The position numbers and the translations under genes are program-made. Positions 32,242-42,926 of a DNA stretch of 64,000 nt are shown piece after piece. The notes beneath the pieces were generated by a model that searched no databases, had not been told where the DNA came from, and worked only from the letters and a program-made list of their open reading frames with translations. The stretch is taken from the NCBI GenBank assembly GCA_037127255.1, contig JBANSL010000004.1:26419967-26483966 (forward strand). The letters run 5' to 3'. Source of the DNA: Persicaria tinctoria (taxonomy: Eukaryota; Streptophyta; Magnoliopsida; Caryophyllales; Polygonaceae). Position 1 is the stretch's first letter. Every line of letters starts with the position of its first letter.

Positions 32242-33171
32242 TCAGTTATGTACATTCAAAACCACCAAAACCCTAAAGTGTCAGTGAGTTAGAAGCAAAC
32301 TAACAAAATACTACATTCGACTACGCAAAAGAAGAGTTATCCCACTAGACATCGATTTCTTCACCTTACCACCACACGCTTGCTTATGTCCTCCGACGCT
32401 TCCGGCGAAGGAACTATCCTCGAGACGGGTACCTGCTTGTCTCTATTATCTTGCTCCTGACGGACCCAAACGGCATGCTCTCCTCTATGAGCATTGCGCC
32501 CTCCTCCATATCCACGTCGGCAGCTTTACCTTCCATCTCCGGAGCAACGATTGTCGGTTCTGCCCAGGTTTTCTGGTTTATCTTGCCAGTTGTGTTAATT
32601 TCCGTGCCAGATAAATTGTTATCTTTGCCATCCAAATGGTTATCCATGTCATACTCCAAATTGAGATTAAGATACGATATACACCCAACTTTAGTTCGAA
32701 ATATTTTTTTTCATAAACATATATAAAATGGGTGTCTATAGATAGATAAAATTAAATTAAGTTCAAAAATAAATTTATTTTTTAATTTTAACAAATAAAA
32801 ATTGCTGAAATTTAGTTTAAAACAATTAAAATTGTTCTCTTTCTCTCCCCCCTCACCCTGTAGCATTTACCTTCCACCGGCTGTGTAGGTGCCCAATTTA
32901 TTTGCAAAAATAACATTTTGCTACCCCCTTGCAAATTCTACACTCAATGGTCATTTTTGCAAAGTTGATTTTTTTTTGGTATATCCATGCAAATTGGCCT
33001 AATATATATAATAATATCTGGAAATATATATAATAATAACCAGAAAAAATATATGCAAATACATGTTTTGAATTTCATGAACACAGTTGTAGCTTCAAGA
33101 CCATTGACACAAGCTATGTGTCAAAGCCTTTGAAACCATTTCTGATTTTCATCAAGGGAGTGGAGTTATCA

Positions 33172-33184
33172 ATCTCCTCCTTGA
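33172..33184 (-). promoter_or_regulatory. Polypurine tract, Sirevirus-like element
   Basis: On the minus strand CAAGGAGGAGAT lies directly before the 3' LTR, where plus-strand DNA synthesis would start. A second AAAAGGAGGAGATGG occurs at about 33388-33402. Multiplied polypurine tracts are a reported Sirevirus trait. Confidence 0.75.
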
Positions 33185-33713
33185 TGAAAGACAAAACCTG
33201 TGCATCCCTGTAACTTAGTCAAGCAGATATATCATAAGGCAAAATCGGACTAAGTACCTACATGGGTTAGACAAATGTTGGATCATATAAGTTTTAAAAC
33301 CAAAGAAAGACATCCAACAAATTAAAGCAAAATGAGGTCTTCCAAGACCCTGGTTCACAGCAGTTTCAAAGTCTAAACCATCAAACCATCTCCTCCTTTT
33401 TGTCTTTCAACAAAGGGAGGAGGATAAAAACAACCAACAAAAGTTTTGAAAAACCAATAAAACCAGCAGTGTTTAGATCATGTGCTAGGGTAGGGGTTTA
33501 GGATTCATCGTCTTGAGCACCATCCGTGAACAGCAAGTTCAGCTCATTCAGCAACTTAGCCACCCCTCCCATCTCCAGCAGCAACTCTCGGTGCAGCTCC
33601 TTGACGTCCAGGCGAACTTCCTCCAAACCCAACTCCAGATTCTCCATGCGCTCATCGATGGCAGAGGCAGTGGGAAGAGCTTTTGAGAAAGGAGACGCAA
33701 GACTCCAAGTCCC
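33185..33713 (-). other. Non-coding 3' region of Sirevirus-like element
   Basis: Lies between the ORF after pol and the polypurine tract. It contains the second polypurine-like tract and a stretch that may be the decayed end of the ORF (33714-33520), without a usable frame. Confidence 0.5.
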
Positions 33714-34955
33714 TTATGAGGGTTGAGTAATGCTAGTCTTCTTAAAGCTCTTGGAGTCGAATTTACCCATATGATGTTGTTGTTCTTCATTTTCAAAATC
33801 AATTTTAGAAGCTTTGAAGACATGGGTCAAAAGGTTTGCGAATGGGAGGGGAGTTCCTTTTCTGGATTTGCGGGTGTGAGTCATGGATCCTAGAATTGTA
33901 TTGGCCAGATCAAGATCATGGCCATTCAATATTCGGTATAGGAGGACCATAGCGTTGTCAGTGAGGAGGGAGCTAGAGTTGATTCGGGGTAAAAGGCATC
34001 TCACAATGATATTGAAAATGATTTTGGCTTCGAGTGTGAGGGACGAGTGGGTAAGCTGTTTGGTGGTGATGTTTGATGCTTCGGGGAGAAGGTATTTGGA
34101 TCGGGCAAGAGCAACACACTGGTCTTTTCTGGGGCTTTCAGGAGAGAGTGGACAAGCTTTAGGAAGGCCAAGGAGACCAGCAAAGTCAAGGGAGTTGAAT
34201 ATGATTCTAACGCCTTTGACGACGGACTCCAGAGACCAACCGTCAGCAGTGTGTTTGGCTTTGACGTTTATGTAGAATAGACGGGTGAGTTGTGGATTGT
34301 ACACAGATTCAAGGTTCAGAAGAGTCCAGGCAGAGGTTTTTTTTAGAAGAGAGATGCAGGGTAGGTTTAAAGCTTCTAAAAAATGAAGATCAATAAAATC
34401 AGAACAACAAATCTTACGAGTTCTAAACTCGTCTACCCACTTTCCATCCATCTCGGCATTCTCAAACCAGGAGGAGGGTAAGGATTGGTTTACCTGGATA
34501 AGTGCAGGGGGATAGGCGTTCTTCCTTCGAGCTTTTGTAGGAGCAGTCGTCTTGGCATGCGCGTCAAAGCTTCTGAGAGTGGCTTTCCTCGAGCGCTTGG
34601 GAGGTGGAGACTTCTTGGCCCTAGTGGCTTTGCGCTTCTTCGGAGACAGGGGAGGAGGAGGAGTAGTAGGAGAGGGAACAAGTTCTGGCTCCTCTTCCTC
34701 TTCTTCCTCAGACCCGAGTCCTCAGCAAACACTTCAGCTTCATCTCCCTCGGCCTCCTCGTCATCATCAGCAGTCCAGTCGTCCTCCTCTTCCTCTTCCT
34801 CTGGTTCCTCTACGGCGGGAACCTCCTTCTCTGCTTCTCTTTGGGCCTCTTCCTCGGCCTCTTTCCTTGCTTTCTCAGCCTCTTCCTCGGCCTTTTTCCT
34901 TGCTTTCTCAGCCTCTTCCTCAACCTTTTTCTTTCTCTGAGCTTCTTCCTCGACC
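33714..34955 (-). pseudogene. Post-pol ORF (env-like position, Transposase_32-like)
   Basis: This is the additional ORF between pol and the 3' LTR. The N-terminal part (34955 to about 34730) is a charged helix of EEEAEKARK heptad-like repeats, then an acidic run. A frameshift near 34725 leads to a basic stretch with KKRKATRAKKSPPPKRSRK, a likely nuclear-localisation type signal. The C-terminal domain (34451-33714, 245 residues) begins MDGKWVDEFRTRKICCSDF. It follows the pattern of the 'putative plant transposon protein' family: LTRLFYINVKAK, VKGVRIIFNSLDFAGLLGLP, IIVRCLLPRINSSS. The Athila-like ORFs at 43992 and 59756 share this layout. Despite the env-like position I see no signal peptide or transmembrane segment. 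The start codon was lost at the junction with RNase H. Confidence 0.65.
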
Positions 34956-35116
34956 TCCAAAGGATTTGAGAGCATCATGCTCCAGCTGAATCGGATTCTT
35001 TGTAATGGAGTTGGCACTTGTATTGTCACACTTAATGGGAATGTCTTTGAGGTTGATGCCTAGATCTCTCATTTGTTGAGATATCCAAAGGATTTGAGAG
35101 CATCATGCTCCAGCTG
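34956..35116. repeat. 33-bp direct repeat at the RNase H/ORF junction
   Basis: The same 33 bases, with TTTGAGAGCATCATGCTCC at their centre, stand at 34956-34988 and 35084-35116. The right copy is normal RNase H coding sequence; the left follows KNPIQ, where RNase H is cut short, and joins the next ORF. Confidence 0.9.
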
Positions 35117-36283
35117 CTATGTATTCGGCTTCGGCAGTGGAAAGAGCAACTGAGTTTTGTTTCTTTGAGTGCCAACTAATCAAGGATGCTCCTAAGAATT
35201 GGCAACATCCTGACGTGCTCTTCCTATCTACCTTATAGCCTGCAATGTCTGCATCAGAATACCCAATGAGTGTAAAATCTCTTTGCTTCGGGTACCACAA
35301 GCCAAGCTCCTTAGTGCCATTGAGATATCGAAAGATCCTCTTCACAACCACGAGGTGAGATTCTTTAGGGTCAGCTTGAAACCTAGCACACATGCAAACA
35401 TTAAACATGATGTCAGGTCTACTACCAAGATATAATAAAGATCCAATCATCCCTCAATACTCCTTTTAATTGACGTTTTTCCCGGTCTTGTCTTGATCTA
35501 GAGATAAGGTTGAGCTCATGGGTGTCTTGACTGCTTTGGATTTATCCATATTAAACTTCTTTAAGAGATCCTTGGTATACTTGCTTTGGTTGACAAAGAT
35601 CCCTTTCTTAGATTGATGAACTTGCAACCCCAAAAAGAAGTTGAGCTCTCCCATTAAGCTCGTCTCAAATTCACTGCACATAATATCAGAAAATTTCATG
35701 CACAAAGATGTGTTAGTAGCCCCAAACAATATATCATCAACATATATTTGGATAACAAATATGTCCTTTCCTTTGGTTTTGATAAAAAGAGTCATGTGGA
35801 TCAACCCCCTTTTAAAATTATTTTCTAAAAGATATTTTGACAAGCGCTTATACCAAGCTCTTGGGGCTTGTTTCAAACCATATAGCGCTTTGTCTAGTTT
35901 ATAAACATGATTAGGAAATTCTGAACTTTAAAAACCTGGGGGTTGAGCCACATAGACTTCTTCCTCTAAGAAACCATTAAGAAAAGCACACTTGACATCC
36001 ATTATATATATATATATAACTTTATGCCCATAAAAGATGCAAATGCTAATAAAATGCGAATGGCTTCAAGCCTGGCTACGGGAGCAAAAGTCTCCTCGTA
36101 GTCGATACCTTCCTCTTGATTGTAGCCTTGAGCAACAAGCCTTGCTTTGTTCCTCAAGATCTTACCATTCTTATCTAGCTTGTTCCGAAATACCCAACGT
36201 GTGCCAATGCCTGATTGATGCTTTGGCCTAGGCTTCAAGGTCCAGACTTTGTTCCTTTCAAATTCGTTAAGCTCACTTTGCAT
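34989..36283 (-). pseudogene. pol: Sirevirus-like reverse transcriptase and RNase H
   Basis: The reverse transcriptase (RVT_2) starts at about 36283: [57 protein letters not shown]. After an AT microsatellite-like interruption near 36000 it continues with ALYGLKQAPRAWYKRL and the catalytic IYVDDILFG. RNase H follows (35450-35000): SRPDIMFNVCMCARFQ, GYSDADIAG, KSTSGCCQFLG, SLISWHSKKQNSVALSTAEAEY, all usual copia motifs. Stops near 35930 and 35465 and the (TA)n tract break the frame. RNase H ends early at KNPIQ. Confidence 0.9.
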
Positions 36284-36754
36284 AGCAATGATTCAGTCTT
36301 GCTCTTGAAGGGCCTCATCTACCTTCTTTGGTTCTACAAGAGAAACAAAAGCGTGAAAAGCACAGAGATAGTTAAGTTTAGAACGAGTTTGAACACTAGA
36401 TGTAGGGTCAGAGATGATATCCTTTAATGAGTGTGATGAGGAGTATTTGAACTTTCTCTTGCTAGTCTCAGCTCCCTAGTTCGTCACATCAACAAGATTG
36501 ATTTGAGTTACATCTGACTCCATGGATATGTTGTGCTCAGTTACTGCAGTATATGACGTATCAACAGCTTTGGACTGATTGTCAAGGGCTTTGGACTGAG
36601 TTTCAAGACCTTGAGCAAACTCCTTGGTGTTAAGAATCTGATCCTACATGTTCCTCTTCTCTGTGTTCTTAGTAGCAATATCATCGCCATCCTCATTCTC
36701 TGTATGGCTGTTAAGATCTAAATCTGCAACACTTTCACTTAAAGAACCGTCATT

Positions 36755-38056
36755 TCATTCATCAAATATAACATGTATACTTTCTTCAACTATCTTGGTC
36801 CTTTTATTGAGGATTCTATATGCTTTGCTACTTTTGGAGTGGCCAAGAAATATACCTTCATCACTACGTGCATCAAATTTCCCAAGGTTATCTTTTCCAT
36901 TGTTATGAACAAAACAAGTACAGTCAAAGGGTTTAAAATACGATATTAGGGGTTTGCGACCTTTGAAAAGTTTATAAGGAGTTTTCTTTAAGATAGAACA
37001 AATAAGAAAACGATTCAAAATATAGTTAGTTGTGTTAACATCTTCAGCCAAACGGGTTTTAGGTAATGCATTTTCTAAAAGCATAGTCCTGGTCATGTCC
37101 TCTAGGGTGCGGTTCTTTCGTTTCACAACCCCATTTTGTTGAGGTGTCCTAGGAGCAGAAAAATTATGGGATATGCCATATTTAGCACAAAATAAATCAA
37201 ACTGAAGTTGATCAAACTCCCTACCATGATCACTTCGAATTGATACTATGGGCTTGTTTCTTATAGTTTGCAACTCCTTACAAAGTTTTAAAAACTTAAA
37301 TAAGGCTTCTAATTTTTCTTTTAAAAATGCAACCTAAGTATATCTCGAAAAATCATCAACAACAACAAGCATGTACTTTTTACCATTGGGAGATTTGACT
37401 CGCATAGGACCACATAAATCCATATGTAAAACTTCAAGGGGTCTAGAAGTACTTACAACCTTCTTGGGTTTGAAAGAGCTACGTGTTTGTTTACCTCGTG
37501 TGCATGCTTTGCACATATCAATACTTTTGAAGTCCATCTCTGGTAGTCCTCTTACAAGCCCTTTGGACACAAGCTTTTGTAGTGTATGTAGGCTTACATG
37601 ACCGAGTCTCCTGTGCCAAAGCTTTGGATCATCCGTCAAAGCCTTTAGATAGGTTAAGCTTCCTTGTGCCACTTGCTCAGCATTCATAGCATAGATGTTG
37701 TTATAGCGATAGGCAGTTAGAACTACTTCACATGTATCTTCTCTGCACACTAGACATCTTTTCTTGTTAAATCCAACATCATTACCACTATCATATAGTT
37801 GAGAAACACTAAGCAAATTATACTTCAAATCATTAACAAGATAAACATTTTTAATGCTATGGTTAGGATCACTCCCGACACTATCGATACCAACGATGTC
37901 ACACTTTCCTTTGTCACCAAGAGTGATTGTTCCAGTGGATTGCTTCTTTAGATCATAGAAGAGAGACCTCTTCCCACTCATATGTCTCGAGCATCCATTA
38001 TCAATAATCCATTTTTTCTCTTTCACCTTGGTGATCTCATGCAAGACAAAAATCAA
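36755..38056 (-). pseudogene. pol: Sirevirus-like protease, GAG-pre-integrase and integrase
   Basis: The protease site reads WIIDNGCSRHM, keeping the catalytic Asp although Ser is usual at the next position. GAG-pre-integrase follows with NVYLVNDLKYNLLSVSQL and LWHRRLGHVSLHTLQKL. The zinc-binding C-x2-C reads MCKACTRGKQTRSSF. The integrase core shows HMDLCGPMRVKS, VDDFSRYT and SDHGREF. The third catalytic residue is changed: NGVVKRKNRTL has Lys where Glu is required. A TAG near 37333 replaces the usual Trp after SRYT. The C-terminal part (to 36755) contains KTPYKLFKGRKP and EGIFLGHSKSSKAYR. Confidence 0.9.
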
Positions 38057-38228
38057 CCTTTGTGGCTAGACCAATAAGCAAATTTAGATCCATTATTGAG
38101 ATAAACCATATTTGGTAAAATAGTGCCTTTGAGGACCCAAACTTGCATTATCCGTTCTTTTCTCAAGTGAACAGGAAAGGTATTGCGAATGATATGTGGA
38201 TCATTTCTTCTATAGGGGTAGGTCTCTT

Positions 38229-39866
38229 TTACATGTCCCTTTCTTGCACAGTGGTGACATATATGAGAGGTTTTGCTTCCTTTGCCTTCACAAAAGTGGT
38301 AATGTGTTGCTTCTTTAAAAACCTCGGAATGTAGCCAATACCACTTTTGTTTAGAGAACTTTGTTGCTCACCCAACATCATATCAACAGTTCCTTTGGAC
38401 TTGGTAAAACTTATGAGGGTTGCTTGTTGGTCTTGAATCTTCTTATTCAGGGAGATCTTCTCGCTCTCTAAGTCATGATGTTCACTTCTTATAGAAGAGA
38501 GATCTTGCTTGAGTTCAGATTTCTCTGAGTCAAGAGTCTTGACTTGAATGTCAAGACCTGAATAAGAGGGTTCAAGACTTTTGACCCTCATCGACAGTTC
38601 CTCAATAGTTCTTTCTTGGTCCACGGTTTTCTTAATAAGAGTGTTGGTTTGGGCAATAAGTTTCTCTTCATTGGCAAGCATATTAGAAAAGGATTCCGAT
38701 AGTACCTCTTTTGGAGTTGCCATAAGCTCTCTTACAGTTACCTCAAGTTGCTCATCGTGGGATTCATCTCCTGAGGCCATGAGACAAATAATGGCCTTTT
38801 CATCATCGGAGTCTGAGTCACCTGAGTCCGAATCACTCCAAGCTGCCACAATGGCTTTCTTTTTCCATCTATCACCTTTCTTGAACTGGCTCTTTTTCTT
38901 TTGAGGGCAGCCTTTCACTAGATGGTCTGTTTCACCACATTCAAAACAAGAAAAAGGTTTAGTCTTCTTGTCATATTTGTTGTGTTGAGACTTACCTCAA
39001 AATTTAGAAGACTTTGATCCATCTTTGGTGTTGAATTGCTTCTTCATTTTGAGGATTAGAGAAAGACCCCTTCTAATGAGAGCAAAAGGATCGTCCTCAT
39101 CATCATCCTCATCTTCAGAATCAGACACATCTTTAGGCTCATCCTTCTTAGACTTGAGTGCCAAGTTCTTAGTGCTTGTTGGAAGTTCTCCATCGTCTTC
39201 ATTGAGAATCATCTCATGTGTAATCAGCTTCCCAAGCAAGTCATCAAGGGGTAGAGTGGTGAGATTATGGGCTTCTTCTATAGCTGTCACTTTCGGGCCC
39301 CATTTGTCTTTTGGGAGGCACCTCAATATCTTCCTCACTTTCTCAACATTCTCAAAAGTCTTGCCGAGAGAGTCAAGGTTGTTCATGTTTTTCGTGAACC
39401 GTGTGAACATGGCCTTAATAGACTCATCAGGCTTCATTTTGAAAAGTTTCTACTTTTGAAGGAAGATGCTGATCTTGGTGTCCTTCGCTTGACTGGTTCC
39501 TTCGTAGGTGACAACCAGCTTGTCCCAATTCTCTTTAGCTGACCTACAAGATTAAATACGGTTAAACTCATCAGTACTAAGACCGCAGTATAGTAGGTTA
39601 ATGGCCTTATAGTTCTTGGAGACGAGTTTAAGATCCGCTTGGATGAATTCAGCCTCAGTCTTCGCAACTTCGCTTCCATTTTGTCCGTCTTTCACAGGAA
39701 TCTTCGGACCATTATCTATAATGTTCCAAAGTTCAAGATCTTGATTTATGATGAACATTTTCATCAAGGACCTCCAATGGACGAAGTTGTTTCCTAAAAA
39801 GAGTGGTGGTCTACTGGTAGACCTCCCTTGTGCAAATCCTCCGCTTGCTTCACCAGACATGATCAA
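38229..39866 (-). pseudogene. gag: Sirevirus-like gag with CCHC knuckle and coiled coil
   Basis: Gag starts near 39860 (MSGEASGGFAQGRSTSRPPLF) with NNFVHWRSLMKMFI, then has a shift near 39550-39440. It continues with MKPDESIKAMFTRFTKNMN, KILRCLPKDKWGPKVTAIEEA and LDDLLGKLITHEM, an acidic stretch, and KSSKF. A TGA near 38997 interrupts it; the same frame then gives an intact knuckle, CFECGETDHLVKGC. After KKKSQFKKGDRWKKKAIVAAWSDSD comes a coiled-coil region of about 110 residues (MRVKSLEPSYSGLDIQVKTL, IRSEHHDLESEKISLNKKI), typical of Sirevirus Gag. Confidence 0.88.
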
Positions 39867-39904
39867 AAACTCACAAGATTGTTAGATCAAAAGCAGTGAG
39901 TAAA

Positions 39905-39916
39905 GCTCTAATACCA
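39905..39916 (-). promoter_or_regulatory. Primer-binding site, Sirevirus-like element
   Basis: The minus strand reads TGGTATTAGAGC, one base off the usual copia PBS, two bases inside the 5' LTR. Confidence 0.85.
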
Positions 39917-39918
39917 AT

Positions 39919-40993
39919 TGAAGTTTCGATAATGTATAACAAAGTAGAATAAAGATACTCTAGAAGGGGGGTTGAATAGAGTATGCCAACTTTTCGCTGA
40001 TAATCTCCAGACTTTTTAAGCGCTTGCAAAACCCTTTGAGTGTAGACTTAATTCTTTCCTTTGGAAAACCTGAATCACAAAAGAGTTATACAATTCGATA
40101 CAAGTGCGGAAATATGGTAAAGCAATAAGTAAAAAGCACAACGAATTGTTAACGAGGTTCGGCTCCTTAAAGGCTTAGTCCATGTCTAGGGTTCTTCCAC
40201 AACCCTAGGATTCAACCGAATTTATTGATTCACAAGACTTAGGATCCTAATAGCTCACCGAGAAGCCTCTCTCCTATACAATTTCAATCTAGTCAACTCG
40301 ATATCCCTTGGAGTCCTAGACCAATCTAAAAGAGCTCCATCTCTCTCAACTATCTAGTACAATCCTCTTACACTTCGTGAATCAATCGCCTAGTGCCCAC
40401 TTCCTGAGTTTGAAACTCTCGAGTATAACACTCTCTCGAAATATATCTCATAAGCTCGCTGTGTAACTCTCAAATGCTTTGAAACAAAAGATACAACTCT
40501 TAACACCTAGCAGAGAGTACATGAAGAAGACAGATTGACTTGAGGGCTTGTGTGCGATGTAGATCAATGAGGTTTGTGTTCAACACTTGTGCGTCTGTCC
40601 TCTCTTCTTCATCTCTTTTTTATACTTGATCAAATCGGCGCCTACTTTCAAAGAAGGATCTTCTCTCAACGGCTAGAACAGATCACGACCTTAGAAGCAA
40701 TCTTCACAATCTTCTATTCTGGGAAACTTCGAAGCCATGATCCACCAGATTTGATCTTCACGTCTTTTACCTTAAGGAAGGAGATTTCATTCAAAATTCT
40801 TGCTGCATTGTTAGTGCATAATATATATAATAATATCTGGAAATATATATAATAATAACCGGAAATAATATATGCAAATAATACAGGTTTTGAATTTCAT
40901 AAACACAGCTGTAGCTTCAAGACCTTTGACAAGCGCTACGTGTCAAAGCCTTTGAAACCATTTTCGATTTTTATCAAGGGAGTGGAGTTACCA
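39919..40993 (-). repeat. 5' LTR of the Sirevirus-like element
   Basis: An intact 1075-bp LTR and the reference for the interrupted 3' copy. It carries the CTCTAGAAGGGGGGTTGAAT and AACGAGGTTCGGCTCCTTAA blocks common in Sirevirus LTRs. Confidence 0.93.
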
Positions 40994-40997
40994 ATAT

Positions 40998-42258
40998 TGA
41001 TAATACATATTTTAATAGGCATTATAGAATAATTTTAGATGCATTTCATTGCCTTATAATCATGTTTTATAGTTAACTTCATATTATGCACTTTTAGTGA
41101 TGAAGTTCGGAAACTACACGATTTTATTGCAATTATGCAGATTCGTGGTTCCGAGGTGGTGAAGAGCTTGAGAAGAGTCCAAAAAGGAATTCAAGGACCT
41201 TGGAAAAGCTAAGGAAAGTCCCAAAAAGCAAGCAACAAGCCAAGGAAGCATTAGAAGTCGAATCGGGAAGCTTAGAAGGAACGAGCCGAAACGGAGAAAA
41301 TGGAGAAATCTCATCTTTTGGCCTTTTATCTTTCCAAATAAGTTTATGGTGCCTTCATGAGAGTTGTAGGCCTCAAAAAGAGCTTTCCAACGCATTTCAA
41401 GTTTAGTATGTCGAAGCTGTCATAGCACATGAGCGGCGGGCGCCGCTCCTAAGAATATGTCTGCGATTCTACGCAGATTTGTTTCTTGGTTTGCAAGCAT
41501 GAAACTCTAGGTATTCTCCATGTGCAACTAAACTCTCGGTGTTCTGCCTACAGTTTGAAGTTTTATTTGAATTAAGTTGTGAGTTTCCAAATCTCGTTCC
41601 TTATTTCCTATATTGAATGTTTAGACTTCTTTGCACTTAATTATTTATTGTTTTATTTTATCTTGTCTGATCAACTAGGTAGAATTAATTCAATTGCTAG
41701 GGTTTTGTAGATTCCTGATTGCGAACCTTAACCCAAGTTGCAACTTATCCCTTTAGGGCTAATTGAACTAATTAGATAGGTAGGAAGTCGAATGTGTGTG
41801 AAATCCTTCTTTAGGGGTTGCAGATACCTTGGTTAATCTCTGAACTTAAAGCTATTGATTGGGTTAAATCCTCCTTTGGGGAATGCTCGAGAAATAAGGG
41901 TTTCTATCACTGATTTGACTAGTAACTAAATTAGGTCGGGACAAGGACATTCATAACAAACCAAAAAGGACGAAATGAAATTAAAAGGATCAACTTAATC
42001 AAATAAAGTGGATAATTATAGGTAGAACTATTTCTCTCTATTGTCTACATAAAGTTCTCTATTACTGCTATTATTATTCCGCTTTGATAAAAGGCGGAAC
42101 TTTTGCACTCTAAAACACCCCCTGGTTACTAAATCGACAACTAAATCCTACTTGAGTTAAAAAGAATTCTCTGTGGGATCAACCTCTTACTTACTTTCTA
42201 TACTGGTTTGTAGGTTTGAGTTTGTTTGACATGAACAATGGCAGTTTTCCTCCCGTCA
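40998..42258 (+). repeat. 5' LTR of C1
   Basis: About 1.26 kb, from TGATAATACATATTTTAATAGG to CCTCCCGTCA, colinear over its second half with the C3 LTR at 55395-56745. It has the AAAGAGCTTTCCAACGC module near 41380 and the inverted repeat GAGCGGC-GGGC-GCCGCTC at about 41431-41448. A decayed PBS (TTTTGGTGCCTAGGG) follows. Confidence 0.85.
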
Positions 42259-42279
42259 AATTTTGGTGCCTAGGGAATT

Positions 42280-42926
42280 CATATTTTATTCTTGTGTGTT
42301 CACTATTCCCTGTACCATTGGAAACACTAGATTCAAACAAGCTATGTTGAATTTAGGTGCTTCAACCAATGTTATGTCTTATAATCTTTACAATTTTTTG
42401 GGTCTTGGTGCTATGAATAAAACTAGAGTAGTAGACTAGTAGTGCAACTTGAAGATTGTTCGCAAATTTAGCCTAGAGGTATTGTAGAGGATGTGTTAGT
42501 TATAGTTGATGAACTAATATTCCATGCATACTTCTTTGTCTTAGATATGGAACAGGGTGCACCAGAGATGCGTATCACCTTGGGTAGGTCATTCTTAACG
42601 ACTGCAAAGACTATTGTTGTGAAGGCTCCTTAACCATGGAGCTTGACGCTAGGAAGGTTGAATATTCTCTTTTTTATTCTATAATTCCTTCTACAGACGA
42701 ACGTCCTTTGAATTTGGTGGATATGTCAGATACTAAACCTATTGATTTAAGTAGTGTTTCACAGGTTACTTTAGAGGTTCCTCGTTCTGAGGACCCTCCC
42801 AACTCTGTTTTGAGTAACAACGTGAAGGAGTTGTCTTTGGGGAAAGAAGTTAAATATAACGTTGAAAGATTTCAGGAAACAAAAAAGCTTATACTACTTC
42901 CCTATGTAAAAATTGTTTCCAAATAG
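42280..42926 (+). pseudogene. C1 protease remnant fused to leader
   Basis: Just after the leader the sequence reads FTIPCTIGNTRFKQAMLNLGAST and SYNLYNFLGLGAMN. These match the aspartic protease of C3, with Asn in place of the catalytic Asp (LNLGAS). GRSFLTTAKTI-like sequence and MELDARKVEYSLF follow. Gag and the front of the protease are deleted, joining the leader to mid-protease. The open frame 42636-42926 corresponds to the C3 region after the protease. Confidence 0.75.

Larger units (their letters stand above)
29931..32999. mobile_element. MULE with captured gene-like sequence (Pack-MULE-like)
   Basis: TAATATATA stands on both sides (29922-29930, 33000-33008), a 9-bp TSD. Removing the insert plus one copy restores the sequence of the other LTR exactly. 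The ends are imperfect inverted repeats: left CAATATACCAAAAATTC then CCTTTGCAAAATTA, right (reverse complement) GATATACCAAAAAAAAATC then ACTTTGCAAAAATG. No transposase is present. The interior (about 30130-30500) looks like a gene 5' region: GA-rich leader, then an 86-codon frame (30234-30494, Arg/Pro/Thr-rich). Another short coding-like piece lies at 32378-32590. None matches a family I know. Confidence 0.8.
29022..33171 (-). repeat. 3' LTR of the Sirevirus-like element, interrupted
   Basis: The pieces are 29022-29930 and 33009-33171 (with one copy of the TAATATATA target). Joined, they give about 1072 bp colinear with the intact LTR at 39919-40993. Confidence 0.9.
29022..40993 (-). mobile_element. 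Sirevirus-like copia element with extra ORF
   Basis: The LTRs begin TGAAG and end CCA/TCA on the plus strand; the TSD is ATATT (29017-29021, 40994-40998). The 3' LTR is interrupted by a MULE; without it the element is about 8.9 kb. Minus-strand order is LTR, PBS, gag with knuckle and coiled coil, protease, integrase, reverse transcriptase, RNase H, then a further ORF before the 3' LTR. An ORF after pol, LTRs of about 1.07 kb with the CTAGAAGGGGGG motif, and repeated polypurine tracts point to the Sirevirus lineage. Every gene carries damage, so the copy is dead. Confidence 0.92.

Noticed and set aside
33714..34451. True envelope protein or DNA transposase
   Set aside because: No signal peptide, membrane segment or catalytic triad is visible; the family name 'putative plant transposon protein' does not establish activity.
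34485..34989. Long Ser-rich and Pro/Leu-rich frames on the plus strand
   Set aside because: They are antisense readings of the Glu/Lys-rich ORF of the Sirevirus-like element.
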